Shown here piece after piece: positions 6,980 through 18,058 of a stretch of DNA of 20,754 nt; within the stretch, counting starts at the first letter, position 1, and each line of letters starts with the position of its first letter. The stretch comes from Pseudomonadota bacterium. GTDB taxonomy: Bacteria > Pseudomonadota > Gammaproteobacteria > Burkholderiales > Burkholderiaceae_C. The position numbers and the translations under genes were made by a program. Under the pieces are notes generated by a model. It had not been told where the DNA came from. It searched no databases and was given only the letters and a program-made list of their open reading frames with translations. Location of the stretch: NCBI GenBank assembly GCA_023394015.1, contig JAEXBL010000463.1, forward strand, positions 1 to 20,754. The letters are read 5' to 3'.

Positions 6980-8386
6980 CTACAGCAGCTTGCGGATCAC
7001 GCCCATCATGCGCTGAAAGCGCGCCCCATACGGCGGATACAGCACCTGCCCCATGGCCAGCGGCGACTGCGCGAACACGGCCTTCTGGTGCGTGAAGCGC
7101 AAAAACCCCGTCTCGCCGTGGTAGGCGCCCCAGCCGCTGTCGCCCACGCCGCCGAAGGGCAGGCGCTCGTGGGTGATGTGCATCAGCGTGTCGTTCAGCG
7201 TCACACCGCCGCTGACGGTGCGGCGCAGCACGGCGTCGCGCGCGGCCGTGTCCTGGCCGAACCAGTACAGTGCCAGCGGGCGCGGGCCGGCGTTGACGTG
7301 GGCAATGGCCTGCTCCGGCGTGTCGCAGGGTAGCACCGGCAGGATGGGGCCGAAGATCTCTTCCTGCAGCAGGCGCATGGCCGGCTGCACACCAAACACC
7401 AGCGCCGGGCGCAACTGGCGTGGCGCGGCGTCGGCTGCGGCGCCGGCGGGCGGCCCGACGTCCTCCACCTGCGCGCCGCCGGCGCGGGCTTCGTCCAGCA
7501 GGCCGTGCAGGCGCGCCAGGTGCCGGTCGCTGACGATGGCGGCGTAGTCCGGGTTGCCCTCGAGGCACGGAAACAGCCGCGCCACGGCGGCGCGGTAGGC
7601 GGCGCTGAATTCGGCCTCGCGCCCGCGCGGCAGCAGCACATAGTCGGGCGCGATGCAGGTCTGGCCGCCGTTCAGCAGCTTGCCGTGCGCGATCTTCAGC
7701 GCCGCTGGGCCCAGGTCGGTGCACGAGGCGTCGACGATGCAGGGTGACTTGCCGCCCAGCTCCAGCGTGGTCGGCGTCAGCTTGCGCGCCGCGGCCTCGG
7801 CCACCTTGCGGCCGACGGCGGTGGAACCGGTGAAGAACAAATGGTCGAACGGCAGCGCGGCGAACTCGGCCGCCACGTCGGCCCCACCCTGCACCACGGT
7901 GAATTCATGAGGCTCGAAGTACTTCGCCACCAGCTCGGCCAGCAGGGCTGAGGTGCGCGGCGTGATCTCGCTCGGCTTGAGCATCCCCCGGGTGCCGGCC
8001 GCCCGCGCGGGGGCGGCCGGGCCCAGCGTAAGCTGCAACGGGTAGTTCCACGGCCCGATGATGCCAACCACGCCCAGCGGCTGGCGCTCGATGCGGCCGT
8101 GGCCGGGCAGCAGGAACAGCGGCGTGCGCACCCGCTGCGGGCGCGACCAGCGCGCCAAATGACGCCGCAGGTCGCCGAGCGTGCTGCGCAGCACGAACAG
8201 GTCGGCGATCTCGGTCAGGCGCTCGCCGCGCAGGCCGAAGTCGGCGTCGATGGCGGCGCTGAGCGCCCCGAGGTTGTCTTCGAGCAGCCGCGTCACGCGC
8301 GCCAGCCGGTCGTGCCGCAGCGCCAGATCGGCTGGCGCCTCGCCGCGCGAACGCCGGCGCTGGTCCTCAAACAAGTCCTGAATCAT
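6980..8386 (-). CDS. Aldehyde dehydrogenase, coniferyl-aldehyde dehydrogenase type
   Basis: This NAD(P)-dependent aldehyde dehydrogenase oxidises an aldehyde to the carboxylate. The overall sequence best resembles the CalB/coniferyl aldehyde dehydrogenase group, also used for other aromatic or aliphatic aldehydes. With the ATG at 8386 it has 468 residues. The catalytic set is complete: N114 in GPWNYP, E209 in LELGGKSP and C244 in GGQTCIAP. The cofactor loop FTGSTAVG is at 185-192. The segment AAGTRGMLKPSE (129-140) has Thr where most relatives have Asn after AAG. The start at 8386 has GGAG six bases upstream and is preferred to the in-frame GTG at 8398. The gene follows clpB by 112 bases, separated by a hairpin, and the repeat element abuts its stop codon. 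Confidence 0.9.
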   Translation of the reverse strand: MIQDLFEDQRRRSRGEAPADLALRHDRLARVTRLLEDNLGALSAAIDADFGLRGERLTEIADLFVLRSTLGDLRRHLARWSRPQRVRTPLFLLPGHGRIERQPLGVVGIIGPWNYPLQLTLGPAAPARAAGTRGMLKPSEITPRTSALLAELVAKYFEPHEFTVVQGGADVAAEFAALPFDHLFFTGSTAVGRKVAEAAARKLTPTTLELGGKSPCIVDASCTDLGPAALKIAHGKLLNGGQTCIAPDYVLLPRGREAEFSAAYRAAVARLFPCLEGNPDYAAIVSDRHLARLHGLLDEARAGGAQVEDVGPPAGAAADAAPRQLRPALVFGVQPAMRLLQEEIFGPILPVLPCDTPEQAIAHVNAGPRPLALYWFGQDTAARDAVLRRTVSGGVTLNDTLMHITHERLPFGGVGDSGWGAYHGETGFLRFTHQKAVFAQSPLAMGQVLYPPYGARFQRMMGVIRKLL

Positions 8387-8450
8387 CCGCGTCTCCACTG
8401 CTCAGCCAGCCTGCGGCCAAGTCAGCGGGTATTGTGGGCGACAAACGAAG

Positions 8451-8478
8451 AACGCCCGCTGCACGAGCGGGCGTTTTT
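8451..8478. terminator. Hairpin terminator between clpB and the aldehyde dehydrogenase gene
   Basis: A 10-bp perfect stem (AACGCCCGCT 8451-8460 with AGCGGGCGTT 8466-8475) has a five-base loop. It lies 21 bases past the clpB stop. The T-tract is on the plus-strand side (8474-8478); in the leftward (clpB) direction the stem is followed by CTTCGTTTG, a poorer U-tract. It still probably ends much of the clpB transcript. Confidence 0.7.
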
Positions 8479-8498
8479 CAGGCTGGTCGCGTGCGCGC

Positions 8499-11108
<2,610 letters not shown>

Positions 11109-11156
11109 GGTTTTGTTGGAAGGTGTGGGTCAGCCTGCGAAGGCCGGATGCACAGC

Positions 11157-11184
11157 ATATGCAGGTTTCAGCCCGGTTTTCAAT
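11157..11184 (-). promoter_or_regulatory. Candidate sigma-32 (RpoH) promoter of clpB
   Basis: On the minus strand ATTGAAA (11184-11178) is followed after 13 bases by CTGCATAT (11164-11157). This is close to the heat-shock consensus CTTGAAA / CCCCATNT in both sequence and spacing. The start site would be about 40 bases before the clpB ATG. Regulation of clpB by RpoH is established in enterobacteria; the site here is a pattern match only. Confidence 0.5.
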
Positions 11185-11265
11185 GCCCGGCCGCCGCACC
11201 GGCCGGCCTGGATGCCCGGCCAACTGGTAGCGGCCAATGGTCAGCCCCGCCTGAAACCTTGCGGG

Positions 11266-11289
11266 AAAAACGGAAGGCACGGCCGTTTT
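11266..11289 (-). terminator. Probable terminator of the thr-moa gene run
   Basis: In the leftward direction AAAACGG (minus strand of 11289-11283) pairs with CCGTTTT (11273-11267) around a nine-base loop, followed by one more T and then CCC. It begins 15 bases after the nuclease stop codon. The stem is short but the position fits the end of the long leftward operon and separates it from the clpB promoter. Confidence 0.5.
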
Positions 11290-11303
11290 CTTGACGCACC
11301 CGC

Positions 11304-11882
11304 TCAACGCCGGGTCGGCACGCAGGGCCCATGGCGGCGACGGAAGTCGGCCGGCGTCTCGGGCGACACGCCCTCGGGCACACCGGCAAACACGCCGCGC
11401 CGGTGCCGGCGCGCCTCGGCCTCCTGGGGCGCGTACCGGGCCTTCGCCCAGGGGCGGCCCCGGTAGCCCTCGGCCCAGGCCCAGCCCTGCGCCACGAGGG
11501 TGGCGCCCAGATCGAGCCCATCGCTCACCCGGTGCACCGTGGCGATGCCCCGGCCCCAGCGGTCGTAGGCGTGCACCGTCACGCGCACCGGCTGGCTCAG
11601 CGTCAGGGCCTGCAGTGCGCCGCGTGCCTCGGGGCCCAGAGGCTGACAAATTTCGGGCGCGTCGATGCCGTCCAGGCGCAGGCGCCGCCGCGCACCGCCG
11701 CCCGAGGGCCGCACCCAGATCGAATCGCCATCGACCACATGGCTCACGCGCGCCAGCCAGGCCTGGTCCGGCGCCGGCCGCTGCCCGTCCTGGGCCGGCG
11801 CGGGCGCCTGGGCGAACACCAGCACGGCGGCCAAGGCCCCGGCCCGCAGGGTCGTGGCAAGCCCCAGCGCGCGCTCGATCAC
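11304..11882 (-). CDS. Thermonuclease (staphylococcal nuclease-like) with signal peptide
   Basis: This 192-residue protein has an N-terminal signal-like segment (basic start MIERALGLATTLR, hydrophobic core to about residue 24, then APAPAQ with likely cleavage near 31) and a staphylococcal nuclease (TNase/SNc) domain at about 42-170. The key residues of the fold are visible: DGD at 51-53, R69 and E77 in RLDGIDAPE, and R111 in DRWGRG. It is predicted to be a calcium-dependent nuclease exported to the periplasm or outside. The start is a GTG whose last two bases belong to the moaE stop codon (GTGA, 11882-11879), implying translational coupling; no other start gives a signal peptide. Its link to molybdopterin synthesis is probably only operonic. 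Confidence 0.88.
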   Translation of the reverse strand: MIERALGLATTLRAGALAAVLVFAQAPAPAQDGQRPAPDQAWLARVSHVVDGDSIWVRPSGGGARRRLRLDGIDAPEICQPLGPEARGALQALTLSQPVRVTVHAYDRWGRGIATVHRVSDGLDLGATLVAQGWAWAEGYRGRPWAKARYAPQEAEARRHRRGVFAGVPEGVSPETPADFRRRHGPCVPTRR

Positions 11883-12355
11883 GTGTTGGTGGCCTGGATG
11901 CCCCAGCGCGCCAGCGCCGCATCGTCGCTCACGCGGGCATCGACCCAGCGCGCGCCGGCGGGTGTCTGCTCCTTCTTCCAGAACGGCGCCTGGGTCTTGA
12001 GGTAGTCCATCAGGAACTCGCAGGCCTGGAACGCCTCGCCACGGTGCGCGCTGGTGACGGCCACCAGCACGATCTGGTCCTGCGGCTGCAGCAGGCCGAT
12101 GCGGTGGATCACGCGCACGCCGAAGATGTCGAAGCGCCGGCAGGCCTCGTCGATCATGGCCTCGATGGCCTTCTCGGTCATGCCGGGGTAGTGCTCCAGT
12201 TCCATGCTGCTGACCGCCGCACCGTCGCTGCGGTCGCGCACGGTGCCGACGAAGGCGCACACGGCGCCGACGCGCGCATCGCCCGCGCGCAGGGCGGTGA
12301 CTTCGGCACTCAGGTCGAAGTCCTGGGTCTGGATGGAAACGCGGGACAGGTTCAT
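11879..12355 (-). CDS. moaE: Molybdopterin synthase catalytic subunit MoaE
   Basis: MoaE is the large subunit of molybdopterin synthase. It inserts the dithiolene sulfurs, delivered by thiocarboxylated MoaD, into precursor Z (cPMP). The 158-residue protein has the family landmarks FVGTVRD, LEHYPGM, the HRGEAFQACEFLMDYLK stretch and the active-site lysines in APFWKKEQ. The ATG at 12355 is chosen because MNLSRVSIQTQDFDL matches the family N-terminus, although the upstream ribosome binding site is poor. It lies 47 bases after moaD, and its stop overlaps the GTG of the nuclease gene. Confidence 0.95.
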   Translation of the reverse strand: MNLSRVSIQTQDFDLSAEVTALRAGDARVGAVCAFVGTVRDRSDGAAVSSMELEHYPGMTEKAIEAMIDEACRRFDIFGVRVIHRIGLLQPQDQIVLVAVTSAHRGEAFQACEFLMDYLKTQAPFWKKEQTPAGARWVDARVSDDAALARWGIQATNT

Positions 12356-12402
12356 GGGCGGATTCTGCCCGCCGTCGGCGCGGCGCGCGCGCCGGCCGTA
12401 GC

Positions 12403-12653
12403 TCAACCGCCGGTGACGGGCGGGAAAAAGGCCACCTCGGCCCCGTCGTGCAGCGCGACGGATTCGTCGGCCATGGTCTGGTCGAGCGCCAGGCGCACGG
12501 CCTTGTCGCGCGCCAGGGCGTCGGCATGGGCGCCGCCGCGGGCGATCAGCTCGTCGCGCAGCGCGGCCAGGGTGGGCGCGCTGGTGGCCACGCGCTCGCT
12601 GCCCACGCCGAGCGCCTCGCGGATGGCCGCGAAATAGCGCACCGTGACCTGCT

Positions 12654-12657
<4 letters not shown>
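12403..12657 (-). CDS. moaD: Molybdopterin synthase sulfur carrier subunit MoaD
   Basis: This is an 84-residue ubiquitin-like sulfur carrier. It starts MKQVTVRYFAAIREALG and ends VAFFPPVTGG; the terminal Gly-Gly is the site of adenylation and thiocarboxylation before sulfur transfer on MoaE. The start codon overlaps the moeA stop in an ATGA junction (12657-12654), so translation is likely coupled. The moaD-moaE order is the usual one; moaA, moaB, moaC and the activating enzyme moeB are not in this window. Confidence 0.95.
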
Positions 12658-13899
<1,242 letters not shown>

Positions 13900-13907
<8 letters not shown>

Positions 13908-14445
13908 GGGGTGCGATGTGTCTCTCAGGGTCGTATTCAAAGCGGTGGCCATTGTCGAGCAGCCACTGGGTCACGGCCTCGGCATCGTTCAGATCCAGCA
14001 CGGGGCGCAGGGTCGATTGCGGCAGCGTGTGGGGCGCGTCGGTGGCCACGGCGACGATGAACTCGTCGTCGGGGTAGCGCACCGGGTGGCCGGCAACCTG
14101 GCGCCAGACCTCGATCTTGAGCAGGTCGCTGTCGCGAAAGCCCTCCACCAGCACCCAGTCCACGCCGTCGTACAGCTCGGCGATCAGGTGGTGCACGGAC
14201 AGCTGCTTTTCGCGCTCGAACTCGCGCATCAGCGCCAGGCGCTGGCCCGAGGCGATGACCACCTCGAAGGCGCCGGCCTGGCGATGGCGGTAGGTGTCCT
14301 TGCCCGGGTGGTCGATGTCGAAGCGGTGGTGCGCGTGCTTGACCACCGACACGCGCATGCCGCGCCGGCGCAGCACCGGAATCAGCCGCTCGATGAGATG
14401 CGTCTTGCCCGCGCCCGAATACCCGGCCAAGCCGACCACGTTCAT
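13900..14445 (-). CDS. mobB: Molybdopterin-guanine dinucleotide biosynthesis protein MobB
   Basis: MobB is a P-loop GTP-binding protein that assists MobA in making the guanine dinucleotide form of the cofactor. The 181-residue protein begins MNVVGLAGYSGAGKT with the Walker A motif at 8-15. It keeps VVKHAHHRFDIDHPGKD (about 34-50) and the WVLVEGFR segment typical of MobB. The ATG at 14445 has GAGGGTG upstream. mobA is not in the window. mobB opens the molybdenum cofactor part of the operon, 61 bases after thrC; a G/C hairpin (14484-14489/14499-14504) lies in that gap. Confidence 0.93.
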
Positions 14446-14483
14446 GAACCCACCCTCAAGTCAGCACAAAGACAAAAGCATTC

Positions 14484-14504
14484 GGCGCCAGCGGCACCGG
14501 CGCC
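14484..14504. other. Short G/C hairpin between thrC and mobB
   Basis: GGCGCC (14484-14489) and GGCGCC (14499-14504) can pair around nine bases, beginning two bases after the thrC stop in the direction of transcription. GAATGCTTTTGTC follows, so a weak attenuator is possible but not convincing. Confidence 0.3.
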
Positions 14505-14506
14505 CC

Positions 14507-15934
14507 TCATTCACATTCCTGGACGATCAGCGCCTTGACGCGGCCGGCGTCGGCCGGCAGCACCTGCACGCGGCGCGGCAGATCCTCGATGCCGTCGAAG
14601 CGCGCCGGGCGATCCGGCTCGCGGCCCAGCGCCTCGCGGATGGTGGCGGCGAACTTGATCGGCAGCGCCGTCTCCAGCACGATCATCGGCACGCCGGGCT
14701 GCACGTGCTCGCGCGCCACCTTCACGCCGTCGGCGGTGTGGGTGTCGATCATCACGCCGTGCCTGTCGTACACGTCGCGGATGGTCGCCAGGCGGTCGGC
14801 GTGCGTGCTCTTGCCGCTGACGAAGCCGAAGCGCTGGCGTGCTTGCTGGAAGGCGGGGTCGCTGCTCAGGTCGAACTGACCATCCTTGAGCAGCGCGTCG
14901 TGGAACAGCCCACGCGTGCGGCCGCCGTCGCGGCCCAGCAGGGCGAACACGAAGCGCTCGAAGTTGCTGGCCTTGCTGATGTCCATCGACGGGCTGGAGG
15001 TCTCGTGCGTGTCGCTGCTCCCGCGCACGCGGTACACGCCAGTGCGGAAGAACTCGTCGAGCACGTCGTTCTCGTTGGTGGCAACCACGAGTTGCTCAAT
15101 CGGCAGGCCCATCTGCCGCGCCACGTGGCCGGCGCAGCCGTTGCCGAAATTGCCACTGGGCACGGTGAAGCTGACCTTGTCGTCATTGGAGCGGGTCGCT
15201 TGAAAGTAGCCCGCGAAGTAGTAAACCACCTGTGCCAGCAGCCGCGCCCAGTTGATCGAATTGACGGTGCCGATCCTGTACTGGCGCTTGAAGTCGAGGT
15301 CGTTGCTGACCGCCTTGACGATGTCCTGGCAGTCGTCGAACACGCCTTCGATGGCGATGTTGTGGATGTTGGCGTCAGCCAGGCTGAACATCTGCGCCTG
15401 CTGGAACGCGCTCATGCGCCCGTGCGGGCTGAGCATGAACACGCGGATGCCCTGCTTGCCGCGCATGGCGTATTCGGCCGCGCTGCCGGTATCGCCGCTG
15501 GTGGCGCCCAGGATGTTGAGCTGCTCGCCGCGGCGTGCCAGCTCGTATTCGAACAGATTGCCCAGCAGCTGCATGGCCATGTCCTTGAAGGCCAGCGTGG
15601 GGCCGTTGGACAGCGCTTGCAGGTAAAAGCCGTCGTGCAGTTGCTTCAGCGGCACGATCTCGGGCGTGCCGAACACCTCGGCCGTGTACGTCTTCTGGCA
15701 CAGCGCCTTCAAATCGGCCGCCGGGATATCGTCGATGTAGAGGCTGAGGATCTCGAACGCCAGGGCGGCGTAGCCTTGGTCGGCGTACACCTCGCGCCAG
15801 CGCGCCAGGGTCGCGCCGTCCACCTGCGGGTAATGCTCGGGCAGGTACAGGCCGCCGTCGGGCGCCAGGCCCTCCAGCAGGATGTCGCAGAACTTGCGCG
15901 GCGTGCTGTCGCCACGGGTGGAGAGGTAGTTCAT
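14507..15934 (-). CDS. thrC: Threonine synthase
   Basis: Threonine synthase converts O-phosphohomoserine to threonine using pyridoxal phosphate, the last step of threonine biosynthesis. The 475-residue length fits the longer proteobacterial class. The start MNYLSTRGDSTPRKF is typical and K117 in LAFKDMAMQ is the cofactor lysine. SGDTGSAAEYAMRG and SGNFGNGCAG are the phosphate and cofactor-binding loops. The ATG at 15934 overlaps the stop codon of the upstream toxin gene (ATGA, 15934-15931). No independent ribosome binding site is obvious beyond GAGCTGATTGG-type sequence inside vapC, so thrC translation may depend on ribosomes finishing vapC. Confidence 0.97.
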   Translation of the reverse strand: MNYLSTRGDSTPRKFCDILLEGLAPDGGLYLPEHYPQVDGATLARWREVYADQGYAALAFEILSLYIDDIPAADLKALCQKTYTAEVFGTPEIVPLKQLHDGFYLQALSNGPTLAFKDMAMQLLGNLFEYELARRGEQLNILGATSGDTGSAAEYAMRGKQGIRVFMLSPHGRMSAFQQAQMFSLADANIHNIAIEGVFDDCQDIVKAVSNDLDFKRQYRIGTVNSINWARLLAQVVYYFAGYFQATRSNDDKVSFTVPSGNFGNGCAGHVARQMGLPIEQLVVATNENDVLDEFFRTGVYRVRGSSDTHETSSPSMDISKASNFERFVFALLGRDGGRTRGLFHDALLKDGQFDLSSDPAFQQARQRFGFVSGKSTHADRLATIRDVYDRHGVMIDTHTADGVKVAREHVQPGVPMIVLETALPIKFAATIREALGREPDRPARFDGIEDLPRRVQVLPADAGRVKALIVQECE

Positions 15935-16341
15935 TCGGTGTGGGCCGGGCCAATCAGCTCGACGTCGGGGAAATAGGTACGGACGCGCTGCGGATCGCGC
16001 GTGATGAGCGGGCAACGCGCCACACTGGCGTGGGCGCCGATGAAGAAGTCCGGCAAGGTGCTGCCACGCAACCCGCCCCGCTGGCGATACCGCTGATGCG
16101 CTTGAGCCGCCAAAAAGCCGGCCTCGCGCGGCACGTCGACGAAGTCGATCCGGGTGTCGGCCAGGAAGGCATTGAAACTGGCGAGATCGGGAAAACTGCG
16201 GCTCACTTCCGCCAGCACCACGACGTTGATGCCCAGCCGATCGACCTGTGCCTGCTGGTGCAACAGGTGGGCGCTGATTTCGCCCCAAACGGGCTTGGCT
16301 TCGATGATGTCGATCAGCACGCTGCTGTCCAGCAGGATCAT
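15931..16341 (-). CDS. vapC: VapC-family PIN-domain toxin
   Basis: This is a 136-residue PIN-domain ribonuclease, the toxin of a type II toxin-antitoxin pair. The four acidic residues of the PIN active site are all present: D5 in MILLDSSVLID, E45 in LAEVSRS, D98 in LPDFFIGAHA and D116 in ITRDPQR. It therefore looks intact and is predicted to be active; VapC toxins usually cut tRNA or rRNA. The ATG overlaps the antitoxin stop (ATGA, 16341-16338), the standard vapBC arrangement, and the stop overlaps the thrC start (ATGA). The setting, between hom and thrC, is unusual; most such pairs stand alone. Confidence 0.92.
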   Translation of the reverse strand: MILLDSSVLIDIIEAKPVWGEISAHLLHQQAQVDRLGINVVVLAEVSRSFPDLASFNAFLADTRIDFVDVPREAGFLAAQAHQRYRQRGGLRGSTLPDFFIGAHASVARCPLITRDPQRVRTYFPDVELIGPAHTE

Positions 16342-16586
16342 CGCATGCAGTCCTCGCCACGCGTCTCGCGCAGGATGTCCTCGGTGGGCCGCTTCAGGAA
16401 GCCGGTGCCGAGCCACTTGAGGAACGGGTTCTCACCGTCACCGCGCTTCGGTTCGGCGGCCACCATCATCACCCGCCCGTCGGGCAGCACTTCGTAGTCC
16501 ACCGACTGCCCCGGCCCCACACCCAGGGCCTGGCGCACGGCCTTGGGCACGGTCACCTGGCTCTTCTGCGTCAACGCGTAGGACAT
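16338..16586 (-). CDS. vapB: VapB-type antitoxin, AbrB/MazE/SpoVT fold
   Basis: This is an 82-residue antitoxin. The N-terminal half (about 1-45) is an AbrB/MazE-like swapped-hairpin DNA-binding domain: ALTQKSQVTVPKAVRQALG, then GQSVDYEVLPDGRVMMV. The C-terminal half (FLKWLGTGFLKRPTEDILRE) is a charged, aromatic-containing tail of the kind that wraps around and inhibits the PIN toxin. The ATG at 16586 has AAGAGAG upstream with good spacing and is preferred to an in-frame GTG at 16604. A 10-bp inverted repeat upstream is a likely autoregulatory operator. Confidence 0.9.
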   Translation of the reverse strand: MSYALTQKSQVTVPKAVRQALGVGPGQSVDYEVLPDGRVMMVAAEPKRGDGENPFLKWLGTGFLKRPTEDILRETRGEDCMR

Positions 16587-16603
16587 GACAAGCTCTCTTG
16601 GCA

Positions 16604-16638
16604 CGAAAAGTAATACTCGATTTTATCCTTACTTTTCG
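16604..16638 (-). promoter_or_regulatory. Candidate autoregulatory operator/promoter of vapBC
   Basis: CGAAAAGTAA (16604-16613) and TTACTTTTCG (16629-16638) form a perfect 10-bp inverted repeat with a 15-base AT-rich spacer. The minus-strand spacer contains TAAAAT (16625-16620), a plausible -10 box; the matching -35 region is weak (GGTCGG). An operator flanking the -10 element is the expected design for antitoxin autorepression. It lies in the 80-base gap between hom and vapB. Confidence 0.6.
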
Positions 16639-16666
16639 CGCCCCGACCAGCACGCTGGCCGCCTCT

Positions 16667-18013
16667 TCAGGCCAGTTCTTCCTTGCGAATGCGCACGATC
16701 GGCGCCAGCACGCTGGGCAGGGCCTGCAACTGGGCCAGGGCGGCGTTCATGGCGCCTTCGCGCGTGTCGTGGGTGAGGATGATGAGGTCGGTATGGTCGG
16801 GCGTGGGCTCGCCGGCGCCGGCGTCGGTGCCGGCCACGTCGTCGGCCTCGCGCTGCAGCACGGCGTTGATGCTGATGCCGCCATCGGCCAGGATGCGTGT
16901 CACGCTCGACAGCACGCCGGCCTCGTCCTTCACGCGCAGGCGCAGGTAATAGCTGGTGACCACCTGCTCCATCGGCAGCACGCCCAGGTCGCTCATGGCG
17001 GCGGGCTGGAAGGCCAGGTGCGGCACGCGGTGCTGCGGGTCGCTGGTGGCCAGGCGCGTGACGTCCACCAGGTCGGCGATCACCGCGCTGGCCGTCGGCT
17101 CGCTGCCGGCGCCCTTGCCGTAGTACAGCGTGGTACCGACGGCGTCGCCATTGACGACGACGGCGTTCATCGCCCCTTCGACGTTGGCGATCAGCCGCCG
17201 CGACGGCATCAGCGTCGGGTGCACGCGCAACTCCACCCCTTCGCCCTCGCGCCACTTGGTGATGCCCAGCAGCTTGATGCGATAGCCCAGCTGCTCGGCG
17301 TAGCGGATGTCGGTGGCCGACAGCTGGGTGATGCCCTCGACGTGGGCCTTGTCGAACTGCACCGGAATGCCGTAGGCGATGGCGCTCATGATGGTGGCCT
17401 TGTGCGCGGCGTCCACGCCCTCGATGTCGAAGGTCGGGTCGGCCTCGGCGTAGCCCAGGCGCTGCGCCTCCTTCAGCACCACGTCGAAGTCCAGGCCCTT
17501 GTCGCGCATCTCGCTGAGGATGAAGTTCGTGGTGCCGTTGATGATGCCGGCGATCCACTGGATGCGGTTGGCCGTCAGGCCCTCGCGCAGCGCCTTGATG
17601 ATGGGGATGCCGCCGGCCACGGCGGCCTCGAAGGCCACCATCACGCCCTTTTTCTGCGCCGCCTCGAAGATCTCGGTGCCGTGCACGGCCAGCAGCGCCT
17701 TGTTGGCGGTGACCACGTGCTTGCCGGCGGCGATGGCTTCCATCACCAGCGTCTTGGCGATGCCGCAGCCGCCAATCAGCTCGACGACGATCTCGATCTC
17801 GGGGTTGGCGATGACTTCGCGCGCATCGCCCACCACCTGCACGCCGGGGCCGACCAGGCCACGCGCGCGCTCGGTGTCGAGGTCGGCCACCATGCTGATC
17901 TCGATGCCGCGGCCGGCGCGGCGCTTGATTTCTTCCTGGTTGCGGCGCAGCACGTCGAAGGTGCCGCTGCCCACCGTGCCAATGCCCAACAGGCCGACCT
18001 GGATTGCTTTCAT
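16667..18013 (-). CDS. hom: Homoserine dehydrogenase
   Basis: This enzyme reduces aspartate semialdehyde to homoserine, the branch point to threonine and methionine. The protein (448 residues from the ATG at 18013) has the NAD(P)-binding GLLGIGTVGSG (7-17), the catalytic-domain stretch VTANKALLAVHG and the family signature around GIINGTTNFILSEM, with LGYAEADPTFDIEG following. A C-terminal ACT domain (from about 350, SYYLRLRVKDEAGVLSSV) indicates allosteric control by threonine. A Gly/Ala/Asp-rich insertion sits inside the ACT domain at about 395-412. ATG 18019 two codons upstream is an alternative start; neither has a strong ribosome binding site. It follows alaA by about 45 bases, in the same operon. 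Confidence 0.96.
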   Translation of the reverse strand: MKAIQVGLLGIGTVGSGTFDVLRRNQEEIKRRAGRGIEISMVADLDTERARGLVGPGVQVVGDAREVIANPEIEIVVELIGGCGIAKTLVMEAIAAGKHVVTANKALLAVHGTEIFEAAQKKGVMVAFEAAVAGGIPIIKALREGLTANRIQWIAGIINGTTNFILSEMRDKGLDFDVVLKEAQRLGYAEADPTFDIEGVDAAHKATIMSAIAYGIPVQFDKAHVEGITQLSATDIRYAEQLGYRIKLLGITKWREGEGVELRVHPTLMPSRRLIANVEGAMNAVVVNGDAVGTTLYYGKGAGSEPTASAVIADLVDVTRLATSDPQHRVPHLAFQPAAMSDLGVLPMEQVVTSYYLRLRVKDEAGVLSSVTRILADGGISINAVLQREADDVAGTDAGAGEPTPDHTDLIILTHDTREGAMNAALAQLQALPSVLAPIVRIRKEELA

Positions 18014-18058
18014 GTTCATCAATGATTCTGGTTCGAAAATGGCTCTGGCGCCTGTCCG

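Noticed and set aside
14446..14506. Molybdenum-cofactor riboswitch in front of mobB
   Set aside because: Only 61 bases are available, with one simple hairpin; the multi-helix Moco riboswitch does not fit.
14507..16360. A 617-residue version of threonine synthase extending through vapC
   Set aside because: The extra N-terminal part is the out-of-frame translation of the PIN toxin gene; the thrC family start is at 15934.
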